Below, in pieces: positions 23,648 to 46,779 of a stretch of DNA of 64,000 nucleotides. The position numbers and the translations under genes were made by a program. The notes below the pieces were generated by a model. That model searched no databases, was not told the DNA's origin, and was given only the letters and a program-made list of their open reading frames with translations. Position 1 is the stretch's first letter, and each line of letters starts with the position of its first letter. The DNA is taken from positions 226,501 through 290,500 of the forward strand of contig JAFEMH010000335.1 of assembly GCA_022495995.1 (NCBI GenBank), read 5' to 3'. Source of the stretch: Adenophora triphylla var. japonica. Its lineage: Eukaryota > Streptophyta > Magnoliopsida > Asterales > Campanulaceae.

Positions 23648-24498
23648 CAAGAAAAAATGTCTTTTTTTTTTTTCATCCAAAAAATAATCCAATTTAATTG
23701 TCACATTTGAGGTAAAATAATCTAGAACCTTCACTTTGGAATTAGTTGGATTCTATTAATTGTTCATATCGAGTAAGTGATGTATATGAGATAAATAGTT
23801 AAGTAGGGAGATTTTGTTTGTTTATTCATTATATTGTTATAATAATTGTATTTTGTTAATGGTAAAAAACTAAAAAGCTAGATTTATTTTGCACCAAAGT
23901 GAGGAACAATGAAAATTCAAAGTAAAACACGAAAATTTCAAGCACTAATAATTATACTATAGCGGATGCGATTAGGATTTAATGCGATTTATCTGCTATA
24001 AAAATCAATCGTGATTTAAACTTAAAATGTTATTTTAAGCAACCATGATTTAGTATAAATCAGTCACAAAAAATGCTCATCGATATAGATTTTAATCCCG
24101 AATGATGATTGATTTAAAAAGAACATTTAGTTTAAATCTCGATCATCATCGTAGCAACAACTAAAGTAGCAAATGAAATCTTAGTGAATGTCTTATTTAT
24201 TTTTCCCGTGAAACGACTTTCTTTATTAAAAACAATTCATACTTTTTTTTTGAAGCATTGCACCTTCTATTTTTTTTTTTCTTCGTCTTCGGAGTCACAA
24301 AAACTGTCCAATCCTGCCTTCTTTCAATCCATAAATAGCGCAGTAGTTCGCCATTTGGGGTCATCACCTTCTATTTTGTCACGAGCACTATGTGTTTTTT
24401 TTTTTTTTAACAAGCCCTCACTATATGGAAATTTTCATTAAAAAATTTAATAAAAAAACTTATTTTTTCATAATAATGGTGAGGGCTTTAAAATAAAA
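23648..24498. other. Intergenic, nothing recognised
   Basis: This is AT-rich DNA with several T-runs. The open frame 24184-24441 is Phe-rich low complexity. No transposon ends were identified. Confidence 0.45.
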
Positions 24499-25930
24499 CT
24501 AGCAGTACCCCCGTGCGATGCACGGACAGTTACTAACGCATAACTGATCGAAATCGAAACAAATACAAAAGAAAATAGAGATTTTTGACATTGCAAAACA
24601 ATTATTTGAAAATTATATTGCCTCAATGAATTTACTTGTCTAAAAAAATAATATTTATTTTTTGACAAACGAAGATACAAACATTATAAAGATTAATTTT
24701 CTCAAAATAATACCACTTCGGATATACTTAAGTTGTTAAAAAAAATAATGTCATATTTTGAAACGAAGGCACTAACATTACAATATTTCAAAAATGAATA
24801 TTACTTTCGATTCGAAATGAATAACCCAAAAATAATACTACATTTTTTTCAAAAAAATGAGCATTGTTTCCTTCAGCCCAATGAATATTTTAAAAATTAA
24901 TACTACTTCATTCGCCTATGCAATTAATGTTTGTAATGTTAGTATCTTCGTCTAAAAATATTACATTAATTTTTTAGAAGAAAAAAGTACTATTATTTTT
25001 TAAAATGTTCATTGAGACGAAAGAAGCAATGTTAATTTTTTTTTGGACATAAAAAAAAATTCTACTTTTTAACAAAAAAAAATTCATTCAATTCAAAAAA
25101 TGAATATTACTTTCATCCCATAATTAATACTACTTTCTATATAAAAAAAAATTATTTTCTTTGCCTCAATGAATTAACTTGTCTCAAAAAGTAATATTTA
25201 TTTTTTGACACGAAGATACGAAGATACGAACATTATAAACATTAATTTTTACAAAATAATACTACTTCGGATAAAAAAAATAAATTAATATATTCGTACC
25301 AAGGAATATTTTATAAAATAGTACTTAATATGTTTAAAAAGTTAATGTAAAATTTTGAAACGAAAGAAATAACATTACAAACATTAATGTATATTTAAAA
25401 AGTAAAATTATGATTATTATTATTATCATTTATAATAAAAATATATAATTCACACTTAATTAATTTGCAAAAAAAAAGATATTGAAAAATAAAAAAGAAA
25501 AATTAAAATAGGATAATTAAGAAATTTATATTTAAAAAATAGTGAATTTTTTTTTGTCCAAATTTAATGAAATTAGTCTCTAATTAAAGAGGAAAAAAAA
25601 TTATGAATTTTGGTGTAAAATTTTTTTTAAAAAAATTTTTTTTTTTGATAAAATAATTGAGGTCAAAAAAATGGGAGGAAAAAAAAATCCGAAAATAAAC
25701 CAACCAATCAGAGCGCGCCACGTGTCGTGGCTTTAAAAAAAATAAAAAATTTAATACGCGTCTCACGCGCCTCTGTAGGCGCGTGTATCGCACGCGCCCA
25801 GTCCCCGCTTGCCACGTGTCTCCTCAGCCTTGTTAATTGCCAAAATGCCACCATGTGAAATTATCAAAATATCCCTGGCATTTTGGCTCCAAGGCTGTTC
25901 TGCTTTTATATTACTTTAGATTAGATTAGA
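24499..25930 (-). mobile_element. Non-autonomous Helitron, minus strand
   Basis: Read on the minus strand, the 3' end is a hairpin CCGTGCATCGCACGG followed by GGGTACTGCTAG|T (24499-24523), which is the Helitron hairpin plus CTRR signature with T after the end. The 5' end is A|TCTAATC..TAAAGTAATATAAAAGC near 25930. TCTAATC is repeated three times, so the true start could be 25930, 25925 or 25920. The 1.4-kb interior is very AT-rich, with no Rep or helicase. Confidence 0.7.
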
Positions 25931-26323
25931 TAAAAAAAAAGAGGGAGGGAGGGAGGGACTAGGGAGCAGGGAATACGCGTGGACCCGCTTGCCACCAGAT
26001 GACATCTACTCGCACGTGCCACAGATCAACAGCAGCTCCACCAGTAGCTCCGTTCACACATTTGTTACCCCGAAAGAGAAAAAACTGAGATAGAACGGGA
26101 AAAGGGGAAAATAGAAATTAAAAGTCAAGTCCACCCGTTTCCTTTTCTCCTTCTTCCCTGTCAAATTTCGCCGTCGATCAGTTAATCCGGCCGTTGTACC
26201 GTCGTCATTACAGTGAGAGAGGAAAGGGGAAGAGAGGAGAGAGAGAGAGAAAACGCCGCCGTTGCTTCCCCCTTCTTCTCTCTCACCGCCGGAGTTTTAA
26301 CTCCATTTATCAATCGGCTCAAT
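25931..26323 (+). promoter_or_regulatory. Promoter and 5' leader of AGD5
   Basis: The region is purine-rich near 25935-25965. It then has a CT- and GA-rich leader (GAGAGAGGAAAGGGGAAGAG near 26215) just before the start codon, a common arrangement for constitutively expressed plant genes. No clear TATA box was found. Confidence 0.4.
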
Positions 26324-38364
<12,041 letters not shown>

Positions 38365-39092
38365 GCTGATAACCGGGCTTATTTAGTTAACAGTATACGG
38401 AAGGAGTATATTTTACAAGACAAGATGTTTCTTGGAGGTCGTTTTCGTTTTCTCATGAACTAATGAGCTGTAAACTATCTGTAGAGAATGCAGTTACAGT
38501 TTTTTTTTTCTTGGCTCTCTTTCCATTTCCAGCATATTCTTAGTTTTATAAGTTTTTGTGTATGGATTGGAGTTTGAGTACTAAAAGAGATTTTAGTTTT
38601 ACGAAGAAACAATGTTCTGTTTATTATGTGTTGTGAGTTGGGACCCTACTTGTGAATATGAATACAATGGCATGTTATTATTCGGGTTATCGAATCGTTT
38701 CAGGATTGCCTGGCCGCTCTCCTCCGCCACCCTATTTCTGAAACTGAAAAGTTTACATCAGAAGCGAAATCTGATGGAAAATGCAAGTGTGTTTGATGAC
38801 CAAAATGTGGAAATCGATTTATTTCAAATGTGTTTAAACAAGACTAGGAAAGAAAGGAATCTAATATTTCCATTTAAATTGGAATTTTGAATTGCTGCAA
38901 TGCTACACTGATAACCTGGGAGGAACACCAATTCATCACCGGAGAACTCCATTCATTAAGGTATCTCCAATGTATGGAGTTAAGCCATATCTCTATGAAA
39001 CACTATTTATTGGATACCAATTTTCATCTACAATGGTAGGTATCAAATTTATAAATCATTTTTTTTAATTTTTTTATTGAAATTCTTTCACA
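38365..39092. other. 3' flank of AGD5 and intergenic DNA
   Basis: The first 200-250 bp are the probable 3' untranslated region. The plus frame 38612-38890 has no recognised family. Nothing else is seen. Confidence 0.45.
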
Positions 39093-39549
39093 CAGGGCCG
39101 ATCCTGTGGTAAATGTGGCCCTAGGCCAAGAATTTGGCGAGAGTTCTCATTTTTTTTATCCTCAATGGTAGATGATCAATAGCATTGCAAATGATAAGTG
39201 TAAATAATTTATTTTAGTTAATTACAAGTAATTTAAAGAAATATTGCAATAAAATTTTAATGATAATTACAAAATTATAAAGATAATTGCAAATTATATT
39301 TAAACAAAAACAATTCAATAAAGCCTATTGTGGAACAAATGCCAAATTAGAAGAATTGAGACAAAAATGTAAAATGGAGAAGAAAAGAAGGCAGTAGGAA
39401 ATCGAACCATGGTGGAATAATCCTGTAGTTGAGCTACTGACCACTAGGACAATATAAAACACTTGCAATAAATTGTGGCCCTAATTATTAGTATATATTT
39501 GGAGGCCCTAGGCAATGGCCTCAATTGCCTTGCCTTAGGGCCGGGCCTG
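39093..39549. mobile_element. hAT-type MITE
   Basis: An 8-bp duplication CTTTCACA (39085-39092 and 39550-39557) flanks a 457-bp element with ends CAGGGCCGATCCTG and, inverted, CAGGCCCGGCCCTAAG. The 8-bp duplication size and CAGGG-type end are characteristic of hAT elements. It has no coding capacity. Confidence 0.78.
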
Positions 39550-39557
39550 CTTTCACA

Positions 39558-40181
39558 TTTAATATTTTTAATAATTAAATATATACTAGTGTTAAATAAT
39601 AATTGAATACTAATTGAATATAAAATAGGCCCACTTCCTCTAGGACCCCCTCATGCGAGATTTAAACCTAATTTAAGGAATAACATTTTGCAAATTTCAA
39701 AGACACCCTTTGGTAACACAAAGACATAAATGCCCCCTTTTTTTTTGCACGCACGCTCACTAAGCACTAAGGAGTTTGTCACTGGACCAACCAAGTCCAA
39801 AACTGAATGTTAAACTTTTTTTTGCATGCGCTCCCTTACAAATCAGATACAAACCATTACCTCATTAATTACAAACAACAATTTTGTTATTATTAAACTT
39901 TTGCCATTATCACTGTTAACAAAATGTTAGATTTTGTCTTAAACAAGAGATTTTTAATTTAATATACCTAAAATCCACTCCAAATTAAATTAGTACATCT
40001 TTCATTCATAAATAACTTTTGAAAAAAAAAAATTAAATTTATTTTTGATCAAAAACAAATTTGATTTTTTCTAAAATTAGGGATAGAGAAAATATCAATT
40101 ATTAATAATTAATGATTAGAAGGAAAGGATATATCATTAAATTCACATGCAATTGCAATTTGCAATTTGTTATAAAATGTA
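39558..40181. other. AT-rich intergenic, nothing recognised
   Basis: No gene, no paired transposon ends and no long repeats were found. Two similar segments (39735-39775 and 39815-39850, around TTTTTTTGCACGCACGCTC / TTTTTTTGCATGCGCTC) are a weak local duplication. Confidence 0.4.
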
Positions 40182-40919
40182 CTCCCTCCGTCCCAGACCA
40201 TGGGTATATGGGGTGGATTTCACGCTTCTTAAGAAATTTTTTTAAAAATGAATAAAAGTTAAATGTGGGATAGGGAATAGTAGTTAAATGTGTGGTAGGA
40301 AATAGGAGAGAAAATGTAAAAGTTAAATATGTGGTAGGGAATAGGAGAGAGAATGTAAAAGTTAAAAATCTATAGTATAAATGAAGGCCCCCTCTGCTAC
40401 AGTTAAGTGAATAGTTCCATCCGCAAAAATGACCATTTTGCCCTCACTAATCACTCCCTTTCCCATTTTGCCCTTGAAAAAAAAAAATTACAGATTCAAA
40501 AAAAAGTCTTCCCGTCCTCTGTTCCCTCCTAAAATTTGAATTTCTGTAAAAAAAAAATCCACACCCTCTTCTCTCATTTATATACCCCAAAACTTTACAC
40601 AGTCCAAAATTTACAGTAGTTCAAATTTCAAATTCAATTATCTGCAAATTTCAAAACTTTCCAAACTCTACAAAAAGCATTCAAACTTCAAAATTCAAAA
40701 GGTAATTTACTTATTTCTCTGTTCAGAGCAAGCTCACTGTTTAATTTCTCTGTTTATTGCTTACTCCTTATTTCTCTGTTTCATATTTACTTCCCGTATT
40801 CACACAACTGAAACAACAAGAACCCAACAACGAGAACAATGAAACCATGAAACCATGAACCAACAACGAGAAAATCACCATTGAAATTATTACAGAATCA
40901 GAACCCAAACTAACTAATT

Positions 40920-41161
40920 TATGTTCTTTAATTAAAAAAAAAAAATCGAAATAGAACAATGAAACCATGAACCAACAACGAGAAAATCACCATTGAAATT
41001 TATGTTCTTCAATCCAAAACAACAACAACGAACCAACAACTATGTTCTTTAATTAAAAAAAAAAAATCGAAACAGAACAATGAAACCATGAACCAACAAC
41101 GAGAAAATCACCATTGAAATTTATGTTCTTCAATCCAAAACAACAACAACGAACCAACAAC
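40920..41161. repeat. 121-bp tandem duplication inside the Helitron
   Basis: Two nearly identical units (40920-41040 and 41041-41161) begin TATGTTCTTTAATTAAAAAA and contain ATGAACCAACAACGAGAAAA. A third partial unit precedes them at about 40833-40885. The large minus-strand frame 41053-41688 runs through part of this repeat. Confidence 0.9.
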
Positions 41162-42432
41162 GACAACTGGTTGCTCCGGAGGGAAATTACCTTGAATCCG
41201 GATTGAGGGCGAATTGCGGCCGAATTTGAGGGCGAATTGCAGACGGTTTGGAGGCGGATCCAGACGAATTGCGGACGGTTTGCGTGATTTAGGGTTTCGT
41301 CTCCAAAAATTGATTGCTCCGGAGGTCCTGATTTGGTGGGTAGTTGCTTCCTCCATTGATTAGAGCCGATGATTGTGGGAGGGGTGGGGTAGACGGTGGG
41401 AGGATTTAACGGGGAGGGAAGGGAAGGGGGTCGCCTGATTGTGGGAGGGGTGGGGTAGCCACGGTGGTGAAGGTTTGGCCGGAGAAGGGGAAGCTTGAGG
41501 GACGACAATGGAGAATTTGGTTCTCTGCGTATAGAGAGAGAGAGGAGAGAGAGAGAGGGGTGATTTCCGGAGAGAGAGAGAAAGAGAGAGAGGAGTGAGA
41601 AGGCCTGTGTGTGTGAATTGTCTGTGGAATTTGGTTCCCTCCTTTCCAAATGATAGAATTGGCTATTTTGAGAAGAAACATTGAACATTTATTTAAATAT
41701 TGTGTTTAATTTTATGTTGTATTTAATTTTATAGGTTTGAAAAAAATGAACAATCAAGAAACATTGAACATTTATGGATATGGTGATTCGGCTTTAACTG
41801 AAACAGTAAGTTAATATTTTACTATTACTATTTTATATGTGATATGTGATATTTTATATGTGATTGTGATAATAATGTGATTTTTATTTTATATGTGATA
41901 TGTGATATGTGATTGTGATAATAATGTGATTTTTAGATTGACATTTTGAGAAGAAACAATGTCTCAATTGTCATGCGAGAACCGTTTGAACACGATGAAA
42001 TGATAAGGGTAAACATTTGATGTTAAATTAATTTTTTTTTATTTTTTTTGTATTTACATTAATTAACGAATATATATAGATTTTTTGACTAATATTTATA
42101 ATTCATTATTAGGACCAAAATCGACTAACAAATCTACCGACAGCTGCATTGCCCCCACTGGTATTTAATTTATTTCAGTTTAAATATTTAGTATTATTTA
42201 TTATTATTTATTTATAATTTCAGTTTAAATATTTATTATTGTTTATTTATAATTTAAATGCATGTAATTTAAATGCATGTAATTTAATTTAATTTATTAT
42301 AATTTATTATAATTCTGTCAATAATTATTTTGTCTTTCCTTTGCCTTAATGTTTTTGAAGCTGTGCCTACAATTTTTTCCCACTTAAACGAAGTACCTCC
42401 TCCAAATAAACATATAATAATTTTATTAAACA

Positions 42433-42470
42433 CTAGCACATGCCCGTGACCAAGGCCACGTAATTTTTTT
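42433..42470 (-). mobile_element. Inverted Helitron 3' terminus inside the large Helitron
   Basis: On the minus strand it reads GTGGCCTTGGTCACGGGCAT, then GTG-CTAG|TG. This is a decayed version of the hairpin and CTAG end of the same Helitron family, in the opposite direction. I could not find a matching minus-strand 5' end, so only the terminus is claimed. Confidence 0.5.
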
Positions 42471-43659
42471 TAAAAAAATTTTTTTTTAATTTTTTTTTAA
42501 ATTAATTTTTAGGTTAACGAATCAAGTTTAACTCGCAAACGACGTATGTTGAGGGAAAAGATGGCGAAAAACACAACTGTGCCACCGTTGACTCATCTTA
42601 TAGGATCAAAAAGATTGAGATCATTTACGTCAGGCGAAACTTTCCCCCCACGAACCCCTGACTTGAGGTGCATTATCGTCGAAAGAACTCCCGACCGAGA
42701 ATGATGCGGTAACAGCAACCATTATTCATGAAGATATTGATTTAAATATCATTCCTCTCCGTCGAAACCTTGAAGATGAATTTTTCTCAACGATTCCTAC
42801 CTCTCCTGTTGTTGTTCTACCCAATGGGTAAATTTTCAACTTAGCTCACATAACTAGAGATATATATATACTCTATTATACTTTAGAAATTGATTTAAAT
42901 AGTATTTTTAAAATCTTTTGTAGGACAACAACTAATCCAAATGATGTCACCAACCTCTCAATACGTGGAAATACAGTTCGTCACTTTCTCGGTGAAATGG
43001 ATGTTGAGTGTCCTCATTGTGGGGCATTACATTGGATGGATGAAAAACTCACAAAATCATCTAAAACACGTCCTCTTTTTGGGACATGTTGTCTGAGTGG
43101 AAAGGTTAGACTTCCCGAACTCAAAACGCCACCTCCAAAGAATTAAATCTTTGTATGACGGAAATGATGCTCAATCAAAGTCATTTCGTAAATACATTCG
43201 ACGGATAATGCGTCTCATGCTTTTACGAGTGCCGGTGCTCAACTTGATGAAAGGGTTGTCAATGGGAGAGGTCCTCCAAGTTTTGTCATACACGGTGAAT
43301 TGCGTCATCGAACCGGATCTCTCATGCATCCACCGTAAAAGAACCGGTTTACGCGCAATTGTACATTTATGATCCTGATACCGCTTTGCAATATCGGTGT
43401 CGTAATAATCCACATTTGAGAGAAGACGTGATGAAGATTATCCAGACACTTTGCTTTGGAGCACAACCCATTCCCTGCAAGCAGTACCGTCAAGCTCATG
43501 AAATTTTATGTCAACCTGGAGTAGGTGATGCAAACATTCCAGTTCGACTACATTACAGCTCTGCACAGGATCGTCGTAGATACAACTTACCTACAGCAGA
43601 TGAGATTGCAGTTATTTTACCCGGTGATGGGAATGATGATCCGAGTGGTATGAGGGACA

Positions 43660-43921
43660 TCTATAGTATAAATAAGACCCCCCTTTTGAACAGTTCTATG
43701 AACAGTTCCAAGGGGAGAAATTCCCATTTTGCTCTTATACATTTGTTCCTTTCCCATTTTGTCCTTAAATTTTTTATTTTTTTTAAAAAATCTATAGTAT
43801 AAATAAGACCCCCCTTTTGAACAGTTCTATGAACAGTTCCAAGGGGGGAAATTCCCATTTTGCCCTTATACATTTGTTCCTTTCCCATTTTGCCCTTAAA
43901 TTTTTTTTTTTAAATTAAAGA
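43660..43921. repeat. Tandem duplication of the Helitron 5' end
   Basis: Two 131-bp units each start TCTATAGTATAAATAAGACC and run through GAACAGTTCCAAGGGG and TTTCCCATTTTG. They differ by a few bases. The junction AAAA|TCTATAG also fits an A|T insertion of one Helitron just inside the end of another. Confidence 0.88.
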
Positions 43922-44097
43922 AAAAACATAAAGTTCAAAGTGAATAACAAGAATATATGAAAAAATCTACTAAAAATCAGCCTTTTCAAAATAAAATTTT
44001 GGGACGGAGGAAGTACAAACGAAACAAAAATTAAGCGATAAGGTTTCACAGGTTTGTTTGTGTGTGTGTGTGTGAGGAGAGGAGTCGAAGATTATAC

Positions 44098-44215
44098 CGG
44101 CGGCGCCGGCAAGGCCGCGACGCTGAATAAAGGAGGCGGCTTGGGAAGCCGATCTGGTAGAAGAGAGACGTGCTAGGCTTGAAGCAGCTTGACGAGCCGC
44201 CAATGAAGACGCCAT
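44098..44215 (-). pseudogene. Captured first exon with a mitochondrial-type presequence
   Basis: On the minus strand, an ATG in good context (GGCCATGGCG-type, at 44215) opens 39 codons: MASSLAARQAASSLARL, then SSTRSASQAASFIQRRG and LAGAA. It is Ser/Ala/Arg-rich without acidic residues and ends in a perfect donor GCCG|GTATAA (44098/44097). This looks like the first exon of a nuclear gene for a mitochondrial protein, captured with its intron start and upstream DNA. The rest of the gene is absent, so no mature protein can be made. The donor gene is not identified; I only recognise the presequence style. Confidence 0.65.
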
Positions 44216-46779
44216 GGCCGGAAAACTTGCGTCGATTGGTACAAACTCCAAAGAAAGAGAGATTTCAGATCGATCCACAACAGAAAGAAATCGGAATGGC
44301 TGCCGAACCCTTGCGCTGGGATTGAAATGGGACTTTTACAAAGTTGGCATAACGACACCGTATCATCTTGGATGTGCAATTTCCAAGTATACCCATTGCC
44401 CTGTTAGGCCCTTATGTTTTGTATAAGTATCATAATAGTCCTCCTAATGTGTACCTAAACGCTTAAAGTGACTAATTTACTATTTGAATTTTGCATTGTA
44501 GAAATTTAGTGATATACTAGAGCTCCACTAGCTACAGTTCTTTGAACAGTTTCATCTGTCGAAATTCCCATTTTGCCCTCATACATTTGTCCTTTTCCCA
44601 TTTTACAATTTAAAAAAAAAATTAATTAAAAAAAAATTAAAAAAAAAAAAATTAACGTGTCCTCGGACACGGGCTTATTCTAGTACTCTTACATTTACGA
44701 GGGCAAAATGGATTAATGTGAATTAATGAGTGTCACCCTGCATACTTACCTTTGCATTATGTGTTGTTCTTCCCATTTGGCGAGCTCCTACTGGGAACCC
44801 TATTGAAAAGATGGAATGTCGATGCCAATTGTCCATCTACATCTCGCATTACCCGGATGGATTACTATAGCTACCGTCTTTTTCAGTGTAAGGGTGAATT
44901 TTCAACGATATTGAGGGTGGAAGGTTAAACCAGAATTTGTGGTGGACGCGTTTCTGCTGCAATTGAGCAAAATCGGTTGACCTACATGATATTGAATCGC
45001 AGTAAGCTTCGAAGTGAACTTTATAAGGACCTTCATCAAGTGATTGTACAAGAAGGCACAGATCCAAACCAAGTGGGTCGACCAATGATTTTGCCATCTT
45101 CTTTCTTGGGTAGTCCGAGATATATGTTTGAAATTTTTCAAGATTCAATGGCAATCACATCGATACCACCACCACCCGGATATCTTCCTTACCATGACCG
45201 CTAATCCCAGTGGCCGTAAATTACTAAAGCGTTGCTCCCAAATCAATCACAAGCGATCGTCCCGATTTAGTTGCGCGTGTTTTCGAGTTGAAACGTAAAG
45301 CTTTAATGAAAGAAATTGAGAAGAATGGGGTTTTTGGTACTAAAGTTGCTCATGTTTTCACGATCGAATTTCAAAAGCGCGGACTTCCACATATGCATTT
45401 ACTTTTATTTCTTGCCGCAAGAGACAAAAATCGAGGACATGTGCACAAGTTGATAAGATTGTGTGTGCCGAAATTCCAGACGAGAGAGATGATCCCGTGT
45501 TACATGAAACAGCTTCTTGAGTTGTATGATACATGGACCGTGTGGATCTTCGTGTTTGGAAAAAATGTCCGCACTAAAAGATATCCGAAGGCTTATGCAG
45601 ATTCAACGACCACGTGGCGAATGATGGATATCCAACATATCGTCGAAGGAATACCGGTCGAACTTATACTGGCTACAGTGGGGATGTAAGAAGCTGATAA
45701 CCGACATGTTGTGCCATACAATCCACATCTTTCGAGAATGTTCAATTGCCACATAAATGTTGAAGTTTGTCTTTGGCTTGGTTCAGGTTAAGTATATCAA
45801 TAAGTACATTTACAAAGGACATGATTGCACTACAATGATTATCGAGGAGTTAATGAGATCCAACAAGCATCTTAATGGAAGGTATATTAGCCCCCTGCTT
45901 GCCGGCGCATCTTTGGAAACACAATGCATGGTGAACATCCACCGGCCATGCGGTTAGCTGTTCATTTACCAGATTGCATCACGTGAATTTTAATCCGTAA
46001 GATACAAATTGAAGATATATCTGCAAGAACCGCCAATCAAGCATCGACTCTAAATTTTTTTTGCATATTACACAAAGAAATCCAATGCACCCAAATTTTC
46101 ATATCATGAGTTTCCTCAATTTTTCGTTTTCAACAAGAAGGAGTGGAAACCGAGACAAATTGGATTCTCTATTGGTAGAATGTACTTTGCTTCCCGACTC
46201 GGAGAGAGATTTTACTTGCGGTTGCTACTCACCCATGTCAAAGGTCCATCTTCATTTCGTAGCTTGCGCACCGTCGGTGGTGTTTTGTATACCACTTTTA
46301 AATTAGCATGTGTTGCTTATGGATTAGTAGAAGATGATGAAGAGTGGGTACAATGCCTTCAAGAAGCATTTGTTATTCGGGATCGGGTACCAGCCTTCAA
46401 GATTGTTTAGTACAATTCTTAGCCAATGTTCTCCGTTAAACCCATATGATTTGTGGAAACAATTTTGTCTTCATATTTGTGATGACCTTGCTCATAAGAT
46501 ACGTACACAATTTGGTATTCCAGACTTTAAAGATTTCGGGGCTTGTAGAAGATTATGGGTTGTATCTTCTTAATCGCCTACTTCAAGAAACAGAAAAAGT
46601 TTGATCGACTTCCCACCGATGCCCTCGCCTACAAGAAATTGGAGTGAGTTCACTGTAATAAGTTGATGTGGCAACACCGTCAGCTAAACATCAAAGCGCA
46701 AGAACATGATGTCGATACTAGTAGGGTGGGTTCTCTAAATGATGCTCAATGTCGGGTTGCTTACTCTTCAATTCTTTCT

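Larger units (their letters stand above)
43660..44683 (+). mobile_element. Non-autonomous Helitron nested in the large Helitron
   Basis: It lies between A (43659) and T (44684). The 5' end is TCTATAGTATAAATAAGACC and the 3' end is the hairpin CGTGTCCTCGGACACG, then GGCTTATTCTAG|T. Removing it rejoins the Rep frame ...RDI|LLHLRG... . The first 131 bp occur twice in tandem (43660-43790 and 43791-43921). Another 5'-like segment starts near 44510 (CTACAGTTCTTTGAACAGTT), so the element may be a composite of two or three relatives. It carries a captured host exon at 44098-44215. Confidence 0.82.
42925..45957 (+). pseudogene. Helitron Rep (HUH nuclease) remnants
   Basis: The plus-strand pieces follow the order of plant Helitron RepHel proteins: a zinc-finger-like part (VECPHCGALHWMDEKL, then FGTCCLSGKVRLPEL), YIYDPDTALQYRCRNNPHL, and a segment ending SGMRDI at 43659. 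That segment continues after the nested Helitron as LLHLRGQNGL, then INECHPAYLPLHYVLFFPFG. The Rep core keeps HVFTIEFQKRGLPHMHLLLF with the HUH motif His-Met-His (45390-45398), and the tyrosine motif YINKYIYKGHD (about 45793-45825). Several frameshifts and stops break it. Nuclease activity is lost by frame disruption rather than loss of the motifs. Confidence 0.85.

Noticed and set aside
41053..41688. 211-codon minus-strand frame in the large Helitron
   Set aside because: It is Pro/Ser-rich, runs through a 121-bp tandem duplication and a GA microsatellite, and shows no domain. At most it is captured non-coding or leader DNA.
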